From Bacteroidales bacterium UBA3824 (lineage in GTDB: Bacteria; Bacteroidota; Bacteroidia; Bacteroidales; UBA3824): DNA of 64,000 nt. A model generated the notes under the pieces. It made no database searches. It saw only the letters and a list, made by a program, of their open reading frames with translations, and had not been told where the DNA came from. Within the stretch, counting starts at the first letter, position 1. Each line of letters opens with the position of its first letter. A program made the position numbers and the translations under genes. This document shows, piece after piece, positions 7,892-16,143 of the stretch. The stretch spans positions 8,548 to 72,547 of the forward strand of contig DGIK01000224.1 of assembly GCA_002393195.1 (NCBI GenBank), in the 5' to 3' direction.

Positions 7892-9337
7892 GGGTATCTC
7901 TTCTTCTTTCCCCACCGCCTCCTTTATCTCCTCAATCTCCTTTCCAATCTTCTGCATCTGCGAGTTGAGAGCGTCGAGTTTGGTGAGGAGTTGTTCTTTG
8001 GTGACGGGCTGTTGTTTTTTGGCCTTGTCGTCCTCCGCGTGTTTAGTTTCGGTGTCTTGCACGCTACTTACGATAAGGCCTTGGACCACCGACCACATTA
8101 TGTACGAAACGAAGATTATGAACGAATAATAGTAGATGTTTACCACAATTTCGTCCGCCTTGCCGCTGCCGATGGTGTCGTCCATCAGTACGCCCCAACT
8201 TTCAAAGGTCATTATCCTGAATAGCGACCGTATGGCGATGCCAAAACTTTTGAAATAGCATCCCGCATCCTTAAACAACATGTGCCCTACCGCTGCGTAA
8301 ATGATGAACAATGCCGCAAAATAGAAAAACGCCGGGAGTATTTTCAGAAACGAATTTACAATAGTGCGCGTTATCTCTTTCATCTTGGGGATTGTGCTAA
8401 AAATCCTCAGTTGAGCGAAAGGTCTTATAATCAATGCAATGCGCGTATATTCGGAACTTGCCTCCGTCAAGAACACCGAATTTTCAATTATCTTGCCGAT
8501 TGCGGTGGAATTGAGGATAACGCTCGTTAGATTTATCAAAATGTCAAAAACAGAAAGCAAGGCAATCATTGTAAGTATGGTATCGGCAATGTTGAGTTTG
8601 GAAGCCAACAAAAATCGTCCAAACTTTGTCAAAAATTTGTCGGTATCTTTTTTCTTTTTGTCGTTGATGCGCAACGCAAGATCCCACAAATAAAACAACG
8701 CTGAAAATGCTGAAAAAAACGTTGCAATAAACCATACTGCAATAATACTTTGACTGTCCCTGATATGCTCAAACGCCATCAGGATAAAGAAAGCAAGGTT
8801 GAAATACACCAAATACCTTAGGAATCTATTTCGGTCGTCAGCCTTGCTATGGTCGCGGTCGCTCTCGCCGTCCAGTTTAAAATATTTTTTGAACTCATCG
8901 ACATCCACAAAATTATGTTGTCGGTCTGTGAAAAATGTTTTCACACTCAGCGTTACAACCCTCAATCCGTAAAGTTCTATTTCATTGAAGAAGAAACTTG
9001 CAACCACCACCACAAAAATTGCAATGTCGCAGTAACTTACCTTGTCGAGACTTGCCAAAAAACTCTGTAAGGTCCTGTGCAGTTTGCCTTCATTGTCCTT
9101 GTGCTCCTCCACGCGTTTCCAACTAAGAAAAAATCTCGCCACGCCCTCTATACAGAACAGCGCAATCGAAAAATCAAGCACAATGTACAATAGGACTCTT
9201 ATGCCTTGTGGTATGTTCTCAGCACAGGGATATACATCAAACACCAGCAATATCAATGTACACAAAGCAGCAGAACCAAAGATTACCCTTTCGATAGTGT
9301 TTGTTATATTATGTTTTATACCTTCTGTTTTTTCCAT
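7865..9337 (-). CDS. Voltage-gated cation (sodium-type) channel, 490 aa
   Basis: Ion transport family. The C-terminal half shows an S4-like helix at about 298-318 (RIALIIRPFAQLRIF), S5 at 330-353, the pore filter FRIMTFESWGVLM with FESW at 378-381, and S6 at about 396-425. A charged, probably coiled-coil tail follows at 445-478, as in BacNaV channels (which carry LESW). Canonical bacterial sodium channels have about 270 residues. Here an extra N-terminal 230 residues add hydrophobic segments near 15-34, 48-72, 102-118, 172-190 and 198-222, so there may be an additional sensor-like module. It forms tetrameric cation pores in known relatives. No clear promoter is seen. The tail overlaps higA in antisense. 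Confidence 0.82.
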   Translation of the reverse strand: MEKTEGIKHNITNTIERVIFGSAALCTLILLVFDVYPCAENIPQGIRVLLYIVLDFSIALFCIEGVARFFLSWKRVEEHKDNEGKLHRTLQSFLASLDKVSYCDIAIFVVVVASFFFNEIELYGLRVVTLSVKTFFTDRQHNFVDVDEFKKYFKLDGESDRDHSKADDRNRFLRYLVYFNLAFFILMAFEHIRDSQSIIAVWFIATFFSAFSALFYLWDLALRINDKKKKDTDKFLTKFGRFLLASKLNIADTILTMIALLSVFDILINLTSVILNSTAIGKIIENSVFLTEASSEYTRIALIIRPFAQLRIFSTIPKMKEITRTIVNSFLKILPAFFYFAALFIIYAAVGHMLFKDAGCYFKSFGIAIRSLFRIMTFESWGVLMDDTIGSGKADEIVVNIYYYSFIIFVSYIMWSVVQGLIVSSVQDTETKHAEDDKAKKQQPVTKEQLLTKLDALNSQMQKIGKEIEEIKEAVGKEEEIPLHSECYFG

Positions 9338-9474
9338 ATTAATACTTTTTTATGCAAATTGTTGCAAAAATCGGACAAAACACGGCGGATACGTCAAATA
9401 TCTTGCCCCTCCCACCGCAAAAAAATTCTAACATAATCTAACATTTTTTTCACATCTCATTAATATATTGTTGC

Positions 9475-9482
9475 TAATTTTG
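9475..9482 (+). promoter_or_regulatory. -7 box before the TPR gene
   Basis: TAATTTTG matches the -7 element; the -33 partner 20 bases upstream is poor. The ATG is 30 bases downstream. Confidence 0.4.
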
Positions 9483-9511
9483 CCGCTGATAATTAACGAA
9501 CATCAGCGATT

Positions 9512-10801
9512 ATGAAAAAGCATATAATATTATTGGCGACAGCCGCTGCAATTGCGCTCAATGCCGCCGCGCAGGACTTCAATTGTGCGAAGGAATATTC
9601 TATGTACAAGGAGTTTGTGAACGTGGAGGCGTACAGCGAGGCGAGGGAGTCGTTTTGGAAGGTTTTTAAATCCTGCCCGCAATTCAGCAAAAACATCTAC
9701 ATCGACGGCGTAAAGATTTACCACAACCTGATGAAGAAGGTCGGCGAGGAGAATGACGCTCTCGCCAACGCCTACGTCGATACCCTCGGAATGATTTATA
9801 TGCAGCGCATCAAATACTTCGGCGAGGAAGCCAACGTGCTGAGCCGTTACGGACTCGACGTGATGAAATACCGCCGCAGCGACACCGCCAAATTGGAGGG
9901 CTACCACATCGTTGGCAAGGCCATCGCCGTAAATTCCAACGACCCCGACATTGGCTCTGTAACATCGTATTTGCAGACCGCCTGCAATCTTTTCGCCAAA
10001 GGTCAACTCGACAATCAGCAATTCTTCAACGACGTTGCGCCGGTGATAATGACCACCTACCGCGTCCGCCCCTCAAAGAGCGAAAAATATGGCGAAAACA
10101 TCGACCTGATGCTCGGTTATGTAAAAAGGGTCGCCACGCAAAACGCGACATCAAAGCCAACATTCGACGAACTATTTATAAAGGCGTACCAACTGCCTGA
10201 AAACATCAACGAAGTGTCGGCACTCACCAACACGATGAACGTCTTCAATGCCGACGGCAACGACCTCTACGCGCAATGTGCCGAGCGTCTTTACAAACAA
10301 AATCCGACCGCCGAAGCCGCCGCGTCGTTGGCACGTTACAACAGGCGCAAAAAAGACTATGAAGCCGCCGCAAAGTATTACAGCGAGGCCATCAAGATGG
10401 AGACCGACACCAAAAAACAGTCGGACTACCTCTACGAAGCCGCCACCGTAGCCAACAACCTCAAGAAATACAACGAGGCAATCTCATTGGCAAAAAAATC
10501 AGCCGCCGCCAATTCCAAAAACGGTGCGCCCTTGCTCCTGATAGCCGCCATTTATATGGTAAACGCCAACAATTTTGGCGACGACGACTATGCGCACCGC
10601 ACTGTATATTGGGTAGCCGCCGACTACGCCCAAAAAGCCAAAGCCGCCGACATGAACCTCACCGAAGAATCCAACACGCTGACAGCCAAATGCAAACAGC
10701 AATTCCCCAAAAAAGAAGAGGCGTTCATGCACTCAGTGAAGCCCGGCGACAGTGTAAAAGTAAAGTGTTTCGATACCGAGACCACCACGGCAAGGTTTTA
10801 G
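9512..10801 (+). CDS. Secreted TPR protein, 429 aa
   Basis: A signal peptide ending ALNAAAQ is followed by helical repeats. Two clear tetratricopeptide units are near residues 265-330 (AASLARYNRRKKDYEAAAKYYSEAIKME and YLYEAATVANNLKKYNEAISLAKKS). The N-terminal part (CAKEYSMYKEFVNVEAYSEARESFWKVF) reads as a further degenerate repeat. Such proteins are periplasmic scaffolds in Bacteroidota. It is a single gene with a terminal Thr/Phe tail and no sorting domain. The partner is unknown. Confidence 0.85.
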   Translation: MKKHIILLATAAAIALNAAAQDFNCAKEYSMYKEFVNVEAYSEARESFWKVFKSCPQFSKNIYIDGVKIYHNLMKKVGEENDALANAYVDTLGMIYMQRIKYFGEEANVLSRYGLDVMKYRRSDTAKLEGYHIVGKAIAVNSNDPDIGSVTSYLQTACNLFAKGQLDNQQFFNDVAPVIMTTYRVRPSKSEKYGENIDLMLGYVKRVATQNATSKPTFDELFIKAYQLPENINEVSALTNTMNVFNADGNDLYAQCAERLYKQNPTAEAAASLARYNRRKKDYEAAAKYYSEAIKMETDTKKQSDYLYEAATVANNLKKYNEAISLAKKSAAANSKNGAPLLLIAAIYMVNANNFGDDDYAHRTVYWVAADYAQKAKAADMNLTEESNTLTAKCKQQFPKKEEAFMHSVKPGDSVKVKCFDTETTTARF

Positions 10802-10865
10802 AGACCAAGTTTTCGCGCTTTTAGTGGTTGATATGAAAAAAATTTGCAAAAAAAAATTAAAAAAA

Positions 10866-10897
10866 TTTGCATATAACAGAAACCTACATTATATTTG
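10866..10897 (+). promoter_or_regulatory. Promoter of the leader before the DUF4301 gene
   Basis: TTTG at 10866-10869, 20 bases, TATATTTG at 10890-10897. The start should be near 10903, almost 200 bases before the coding region. Confidence 0.75.
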
Positions 10898-10902
10898 TGG
10901 CA

Positions 10903-11060
10903 TAGAAAACACAAACCGCAGCGATTGCGCCGTTTTCTTGCCAATGCCGCCTAAGACGCGTGTATTGGCTAAATAACTAAAATTGTTTTCATATCTTGTT
11001 TGATTTTAAGTGTTATTTTTTGAAAAAAAGTCCGGTCTTTTTTTACCCCCGGACTTTTTT
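10903..11060 (+). ncRNA. Candidate leader RNA or small RNA
   Basis: A noncoding stretch between promoter and terminator. It can fold into GAAAAC/GTTTTC (about 10905-10938) and GCCAAT/ATTGGC with an inner CGC/GCG (about 10940-10970). A ten-codon frame, MPPKTRVLAK, starts at 10943 and could be a leader peptide. With the terminator at 11024-11060 and no further promoter before the DUF4301 gene, it looks like an attenuator, but a free small RNA is equally possible. Confidence 0.45.
11024..11060 (+). terminator. Intrinsic terminator
   Basis: AAAAAAGTCCGG at 11024-11035 pairs perfectly with CCGGACTTTTTT at 11049-11060. It lies 41 bases before the DUF4301 start codon. Confidence 0.8.
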
Positions 11061-11100
11061 AATGTAAAAAATAACCGGAGAAAACTAAAACTAAAAACGT

Positions 11101-12639
11101 ATGTACACTGAAAACGATATCAAATATTTCGCATCGCGCGGAATAGCCACAGAGGAAATCGACCGTCAGATCGATTGTTACAAAAAGGGGTTTCCATACC
11201 TCGCCATCGTAAGACCCGCCACCGCAAATGACGGCATCAGGTGCTTGAGCGAGGAGGAAATCAACAAATATGCCCAAAAGTACGCCGACGAAGCGGACGG
11301 AATGAGCATTGTAAAATTTGTGCCGGCATCGGGCGCGGCGTCGAGGATGTTCAAAGACCTCTTTGTATTTGCATCGGAGTACAACAACACCCCGGAGCAA
11401 AAACAAAAGTTCAACGACCCCACCAACCCCGCACGCCGTTTCATCGACAACATCGACCGCTTTGCTTTCTACGACAACCTCCAAAAGATTGTCTATGGCA
11501 AATATGGCAAGTCGGTGAAGGAGATGTTGCAGGATCACAAGCCAAAGGAACTCGTGGAGAGCGTCATCTCCAAAGACGGGCTCAATTACGGCAACCTGCC
11601 AAAAGGCCTCATAGAATTTCACCGTTATAAAAACACCTCGCGCACTCCCGTGGAGGAGCATATCGCCGAGGGCATACAATACGCCAAGTCGGGCAAGAAT
11701 GTGAGGATACATTTCACAGTGTCGCCCGAACACCTGGGATTTTTTACCGCTTTTGTTGACAAGGCGAGGATGTCATTCGAGGAGAAGTTTGATTGCAAGC
11801 TCGACATCAATTTCTCCACGCAGAAGGAGTTTACAGATACCGTGGCTGTTGACGACGACAACAACATCTTCCGCAACGACGACGGCACTCCCCTATTCCG
11901 CCCCGCCGGACACGGCTCGCTCATCGAAAACCTCAACGACATCGACGCACGCATTATATTTATAAAGACAATCGACAATGTAGTGCCCGATTCGCGCAAG
12001 GCGGCGACCGTCAAGTACAAGATGGCTCTTGCAGGCTACCTCCTGAAAACCAAGGAAAACATCGCCGACTATATCAAGATGTTGGAAAACAATCCCACAA
12101 CACAGCAACTTGACGAGGCATACGTATTCATCACCAAAAAGCTTTGCTGCGAGTTTGACGAATCGTTCCTCAACCTCTCCGATGCCGAGAAGGCGAGCAT
12201 GATGCTTGCAAAGCTTCGCCGCCCATTGCGCATCTGCGGCATGGTGAAGAACGAAGGCGAGCCGGGCGGCGGTCCATTCTGGGCCAAAAATTCCGACGGC
12301 ACCACCTCGTTGCAGATTGTGGAATCGTCTCAAATCAACAAGGACGACCCCAAGAGCGCGGAGATTGCGTCAAAGTCCACACACTTCAACCCCGTGGACC
12401 TCGTGTGCGACGTTACTGACTGCGAGGGCAAAAAGTACGACCTCCGCAAATACACCGACCCGCAGACGGGATTCATCTCCCACAAGTCCAAAAACGGTCG
12501 CAACCTCAAATCAATCGAGCGTCCCGGACTTTGGAACGGCGCAATGTCGGATTGGATTACAATCTTCGTGGAAGTGCCAATCGAGACATTCAGCCCCGTG
12601 AAAACCGTCCTCGACTTGCTCAGGGAACAACACCAATAA
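11101..12639 (+). CDS. DUF4301 family protein, possible nucleotidyltransferase fold, 512 aa
   Basis: Matches the Bacteroidota DUF4301 family by its signature VPASGAASRMFKDL at residues 73-87. Further along it has RPAGHGSLIENL and IIFIKTIDNVV, then CGMVKNEGEPGGGPFW. The GHG..L and DN pair is reminiscent of UDP-sugar pyrophosphorylases, so a nucleotide-sugar reaction is a reasonable guess, but no member has a role that I know. No signal peptide, so cytosolic. The next gene starts 12 bases after the stop, implying one operon behind the leader at 10903. Confidence 0.8.
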   Translation: MYTENDIKYFASRGIATEEIDRQIDCYKKGFPYLAIVRPATANDGIRCLSEEEINKYAQKYADEADGMSIVKFVPASGAASRMFKDLFVFASEYNNTPEQKQKFNDPTNPARRFIDNIDRFAFYDNLQKIVYGKYGKSVKEMLQDHKPKELVESVISKDGLNYGNLPKGLIEFHRYKNTSRTPVEEHIAEGIQYAKSGKNVRIHFTVSPEHLGFFTAFVDKARMSFEEKFDCKLDINFSTQKEFTDTVAVDDDNNIFRNDDGTPLFRPAGHGSLIENLNDIDARIIFIKTIDNVVPDSRKAATVKYKMALAGYLLKTKENIADYIKMLENNPTTQQLDEAYVFITKKLCCEFDESFLNLSDAEKASMMLAKLRRPLRICGMVKNEGEPGGGPFWAKNSDGTTSLQIVESSQINKDDPKSAEIASKSTHFNPVDLVCDVTDCEGKKYDLRKYTDPQTGFISHKSKNGRNLKSIERPGLWNGAMSDWITIFVEVPIETFSPVKTVLDLLREQHQ

Positions 12640-12651
12640 ACATCACCAAAA

Positions 12652-13908
12652 ATGTCGTTGATACTCAAAAACGGAACTTTCATCAACCACGAGACCCTCG
12701 AATTTAAGAAGGCTGACGTGGTGGTCGAGGAGGCGAGCGAACATCTCGCCTTCCACGACAATTATGAACCGCAGCCGGGCGACACCCTCGTAGATTGTTC
12801 CGGCAAATACATAATGCATTCTTTTGCAGACGCTTACATGCGGCCGGGGCTTTCGCTTGCGGCGCAGGCGAAGGTGTTTACCAAAAAAGAATCCACGTAT
12901 TTTAGGTACGTCAGCGACATTATTTGGAACATCGACAAGTGCATCGACAAGGAGTTGCTGTACGCTTCGGCATTGTATGCGGCTCTCAATGCCGTGCGCA
13001 ACGGTACCACATTCGCCATCTGCCGCAACGAGTCGCAGACCTTCATAGAGGGTTCGCTCTCAATCATCAATGCCGCCTTCAATAGGCTGGGCATCAAGAC
13101 ATTGCAGAGTTTTGCGGCGTCGGAAGCCGACGGATACGCCACCGCAGAGCGCGAAATCAGGGAAAACGCCAATTACCTCGAATCCAACCAGGGGTTGATG
13201 GGCATTGCGGCGTCGTACCTCGCAAGCGGCGAACTCGTCAAGGAAACCGCCAAACTCTGCCAAAAGTACAAGACTGGACTTCTCGTAAACGCCGCCGAAG
13301 ACAATATCGACCAAACCAACACTATGCGCGACCACAGGAGGAGCGTCATTCTGAGGTTTTACGAGGCGGGGCTGATGGATTATTCGTCAACTATTTTGGC
13401 AAACGGCAACGCCATCACCGACACCGAGCGCGACTACATCAAAAACAAGCCCGTATGGATAGCGCACAATCCGTATGGCAACTTCCAACGCGGCATACAG
13501 CCATTCAATTCGATTTGGCTCGAAAACATCGTGATGCTCGGCTCCGATTTTTCGTCGGTGTCGATGCCCGACGCGATGCGCCACGCATATTTCCAGGCAA
13601 TCAAGACCGACTGCGAGATAGACCTCAATACAGCTTTCAAGCGTCTCAACGCCGTCCATAAATATCTGAAAAACAACGGATTCAGTGGCGACGGCGACAA
13701 CAATCTGATTGTCTTTGAAAACAATACGCCCTTCAATCTCGACCAAAACAATTTTGTAAAGCACCTCGTCTATAATAAAGATGTAATGGACATCAGGCTC
13801 GTGATTGCAAATGGCAAGATTATTGCAAAAAATGGTCATACGACATTGGAGGACGAAAAGGAATTATTGAAATTTATCGCCGAACAGGCCAAGAGAATAA
13901 GTTGTTAA
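12652..13908 (+). CDS. Amidohydrolase-like protein lacking metal ligands, 418 aa
   Basis: The fold is that of SsnA/chlorohydrolase-type amidohydrolases: a start like ILKNGTFINHET, a central barrel, WIAHNPYGN near residue 272, MLGSDFSS, and the C-terminal strand DIRLVIANGKIIAKNG. The metal site is degraded. The usual HxH after the first strand is replaced by Tyr-Met-Arg at 62-64, the usual HxxE by NAAED, and the next histidine is absent. Only the HNP histidine and an Asp remain. It is therefore probably not a zinc hydrolase, and may be a binding or scaffold protein. It is co-transcribed with the DUF4301 gene. Confidence 0.75.
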   Translation: MSLILKNGTFINHETLEFKKADVVVEEASEHLAFHDNYEPQPGDTLVDCSGKYIMHSFADAYMRPGLSLAAQAKVFTKKESTYFRYVSDIIWNIDKCIDKELLYASALYAALNAVRNGTTFAICRNESQTFIEGSLSIINAAFNRLGIKTLQSFAASEADGYATAEREIRENANYLESNQGLMGIAASYLASGELVKETAKLCQKYKTGLLVNAAEDNIDQTNTMRDHRRSVILRFYEAGLMDYSSTILANGNAITDTERDYIKNKPVWIAHNPYGNFQRGIQPFNSIWLENIVMLGSDFSSVSMPDAMRHAYFQAIKTDCEIDLNTAFKRLNAVHKYLKNNGFSGDGDNNLIVFENNTPFNLDQNNFVKHLVYNKDVMDIRLVIANGKIIAKNGHTTLEDEKELLKFIAEQAKRISC

Positions 13909-14045
13909 CAATTTGACTACTAAGAATTAAACGCACAAGGAAAAACAATTAATTTTTTAATCATTATTTCAAACGTATTTAAGAACAATTATTATAACTT
14001 GGATTTTGACGAATTAGCGGATTAAGACGGGTTTTTGTCAACAGA

Positions 14046-14087
14046 AATTCGTTTTAATTCGTTCTAATTCGCTTAAATTTTTGTTTA
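14046..14087. repeat. 42-bp dispersed repeat, copy 1
   Basis: An array of TAATTCG-like heptamers (core AATTCGTTTTAATTCG) ending at the first base of the lpxK start codon. It is 40/42 identical to 16066-16107, before the mqnD gene. Confidence 0.75.
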
Positions 14088-15181
14088 TGATTCGCAGTTT
14101 GCTCATACCGTTTTCTTGGATTTACCACGGCGTAGTGTCGTTGCGTAATTCCTTGTACGACAACAAGGTATTAAAGTCGTATAGGTTTGATGTGCCGGTA
14201 ATCTCCATTGGCAACATCACCGTGGGCGGCACGGGCAAAACTCCTCATACCGAACTCATTGTCAAGATGTTGGAGGACGACTACAAGATAACGATCCTCA
14301 GCCGTGGCTACAAGCGCAAATCCAAGGGCTTTCGCCGCGCCACGCCTCAATCCACGGTAGCCGAGATAGGCGACGAGCCCAAACAGATGGCTCAAAAATT
14401 TGCCAGCACTGCCGACGTAGTAGTCTGCGAAGACCGCGCCGAGGGCATCAAACGAATCACCGAAGAAAACAAGGCTGAAAATCAGATGATTATCCTCGAC
14501 GACGCGTATCAGCACCGCAAAGTGTCGCCAGCCGTCAATATATTGCTCATCGACTACAACAGACCGATTTTTGAGGACCATTTCCTGCCATGGGGCGACC
14601 TGCGCGAATCCGCCAAGGAAAGTAGCCGCGCCAACATTGTAATCGTTACCAAGTGCCCGCCCGACGTCAAGCCGATAGACCGCCGCGTATTTGCAAAGCA
14701 TGTGGGATTGCTGCCAAGCCAGTCGATTTTTTTCACCAACTTCAATTATATGCCGCTGAAGGCTGTTTTTGGCGACCAAAACGACGCACCAAATATCACC
14801 GAGGCTACGCAGATATTGCTCGTTACCGGCATAGCCAACACAAAGTCGATAGAAGATTATGTGGCGAAGTCTTTGTCAAAAAACATCACACACATTAAAT
14901 ACAAGGACCACCACAATTTCAGCAAAAAGGACGTTGCCAAAATAAGCAACGCTTTTGCCACGCTGCCCGGCGACGACAAGGTAATCGTTACCACAGAAAA
15001 AGACGCTGTAAGGCTCAATGAAATGGACTTTGCACCCGAACTAAGGCAACGTATGTACTACTTGCCAATAGAGGTGAATTTTGTATTTGACGACGAATTG
15101 GAACTTAAAAACGAAATACTCAAATATGTTACAGAAGATAAAAGAAACTACCGGCTACATACAACAGTACGTCAATTTTGA
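14087..15181 (+). CDS. lpxK: Tetraacyldisaccharide 4'-kinase
   Basis: Transfers phosphate from ATP to the 4' position of the lipid A disaccharide, on the inner face of the cytoplasmic membrane. The N-terminal helix (SLLIPFSWIYHGVVSLRNSLYD) anchors it. The Walker A is in ISIGNITVGGTGKTPHTE, the usual LpxK signature, and ILDDAYQHRKV matches the conserved DD.FQHR motif with Tyr in place of Phe. The 364-residue length is normal. I used ATG 14087; a TTG two codons earlier is less likely. The 3' end overlaps punA by 56 bases. Confidence 0.93.
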   Translation: MIRSLLIPFSWIYHGVVSLRNSLYDNKVLKSYRFDVPVISIGNITVGGTGKTPHTELIVKMLEDDYKITILSRGYKRKSKGFRRATPQSTVAEIGDEPKQMAQKFASTADVVVCEDRAEGIKRITEENKAENQMIILDDAYQHRKVSPAVNILLIDYNRPIFEDHFLPWGDLRESAKESSRANIVIVTKCPPDVKPIDRRVFAKHVGLLPSQSIFFTNFNYMPLKAVFGDQNDAPNITEATQILLVTGIANTKSIEDYVAKSLSKNITHIKYKDHHNFSKKDVAKISNAFATLPGDDKVIVTTEKDAVRLNEMDFAPELRQRMYYLPIEVNFVFDDELELKNEILKYVTEDKRNYRLHTTVRQF

Positions 15182-15944
15182 GCCGGAAATAGGCATCATC
15201 CTCGGCACAGGACTTGGCAACCTCGCCAACGACATCGAAGTCGTAAAGACCGTGCCCTACAAGGACATACCCAACTTCCCCGTATCTACGGTGCAGGGAC
15301 ACAAGGGGCAACTCGTATTTGGATACCTCGGCGGCAAAAAGGTAGTCGCCATGCAGGGACGTTTCCACTATTACGAGGGCTACACGATGCAACAGGTAAC
15401 GTTCCCCGTCCGCGTGATGAACGCATTGGGAATCAAGCTGTTGATAGTATCCAACGCTTCGGGCGGCATGAACCCAACATTCAAGACCGGCGACATCATG
15501 GTAATCACCGACCATATCAACCATTTTGGCACAAATCCGCTCATCGGCCCCAACAATGACGAACTCGGTCCGCGTTTCCCCGAAATGAGCGAGGCTTACG
15601 ACCGCCGTTATGTGAAATTGGCATTTGAAGTGGCTGAGGAGTGCAACATCCATTTGCAGAAGGGCGTTTACATCGGCGTTACTGGCCCCACATTTGAGAC
15701 CCCGGCGGAATACAGATTTTTCCACATTGCCGGAGCTGACGCTGTGGGTATGAGCACCGTGCCAGAAGTGATTGTGGCAAGGCACAGCGGACTACCGGTA
15801 TTTGCGTTGTCGGTAATCACCGACCTCGGCGGCGGCCCCATCGCCGAAAAACCCACCCACGAGGAAGTGCAGCAAGCCGCCAACGCCGCCGAACCGCGCA
15901 TGACGTTGATTATCAAAAAAATGGTAGAACGCATCAAGTTTTAA
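15126..15944 (+). CDS. punA: Purine nucleoside phosphorylase (NP-II, trimeric type)
   Basis: Cleaves purine (deoxy)ribonucleosides with phosphate in the cytosol for salvage. Family motifs are all visible: IILGTGLGNLA, AMQGRFHYYEGY, VSNASGGMNP, GVTGPTFETPAEYRFF, GADAVGMSTVPEVIVARH and VITDLGGG. From ATG 15126 the protein has 272 residues, the usual size. Earlier in-frame ATGs would extend far into lpxK. It overlaps lpxK by 56 bases, so the two are coupled. The next gene encodes a futalosine-pathway enzyme, where a nucleoside-cleaving step also occurs, but this protein reads as a normal PNP. Confidence 0.92.
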   Translation: MLQKIKETTGYIQQYVNFEPEIGIILGTGLGNLANDIEVVKTVPYKDIPNFPVSTVQGHKGQLVFGYLGGKKVVAMQGRFHYYEGYTMQQVTFPVRVMNALGIKLLIVSNASGGMNPTFKTGDIMVITDHINHFGTNPLIGPNNDELGPRFPEMSEAYDRRYVKLAFEVAEECNIHLQKGVYIGVTGPTFETPAEYRFFHIAGADAVGMSTVPEVIVARHSGLPVFALSVITDLGGGPIAEKPTHEEVQQAANAAEPRMTLIIKKMVERIKF

Positions 15945-15987
15945 CGCGAACTACCGCCACCTACGGCGACGGGGAGGTAAACGTAAA

Positions 15988-16061
15988 TTAAAACGAATTG
16001 AAACGAATTAAAACGAATTAATTAAGTGCGAATTAAAACGAATTACAAACGATTTTTTTAT
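15988..16061. repeat. AT-rich inverted copies of the AATTCG heptamer
   Basis: Repeated TAAAACGAAT units lie here in the opposite orientation to the copy at 16066-16107, so the two halves can pair as one long stem (GCGAATTAAAACGAATTAC against GTAATTCGTTTTAATTCG). It sits between punA and mqnD. Confidence 0.6.
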
Positions 16062-16065
16062 TAGT

Positions 16066-16107
16066 AATTCGTTTTAATTCGTTATAATTCGCTTTAATTT
16101 TTGTTTA
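16066..16107. repeat. 42-bp dispersed repeat, copy 2
   Basis: Differs from copy 1 (14046-14087) at two positions. It is followed by a GCCGCC-gta-GGCGGC hairpin at 16115-16129 and then the mqnD start codon. Confidence 0.75.
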
Positions 16108-16143
16108 AAAAAAAGCCGCCGTAGGCGGCGCAACAAAAATATT

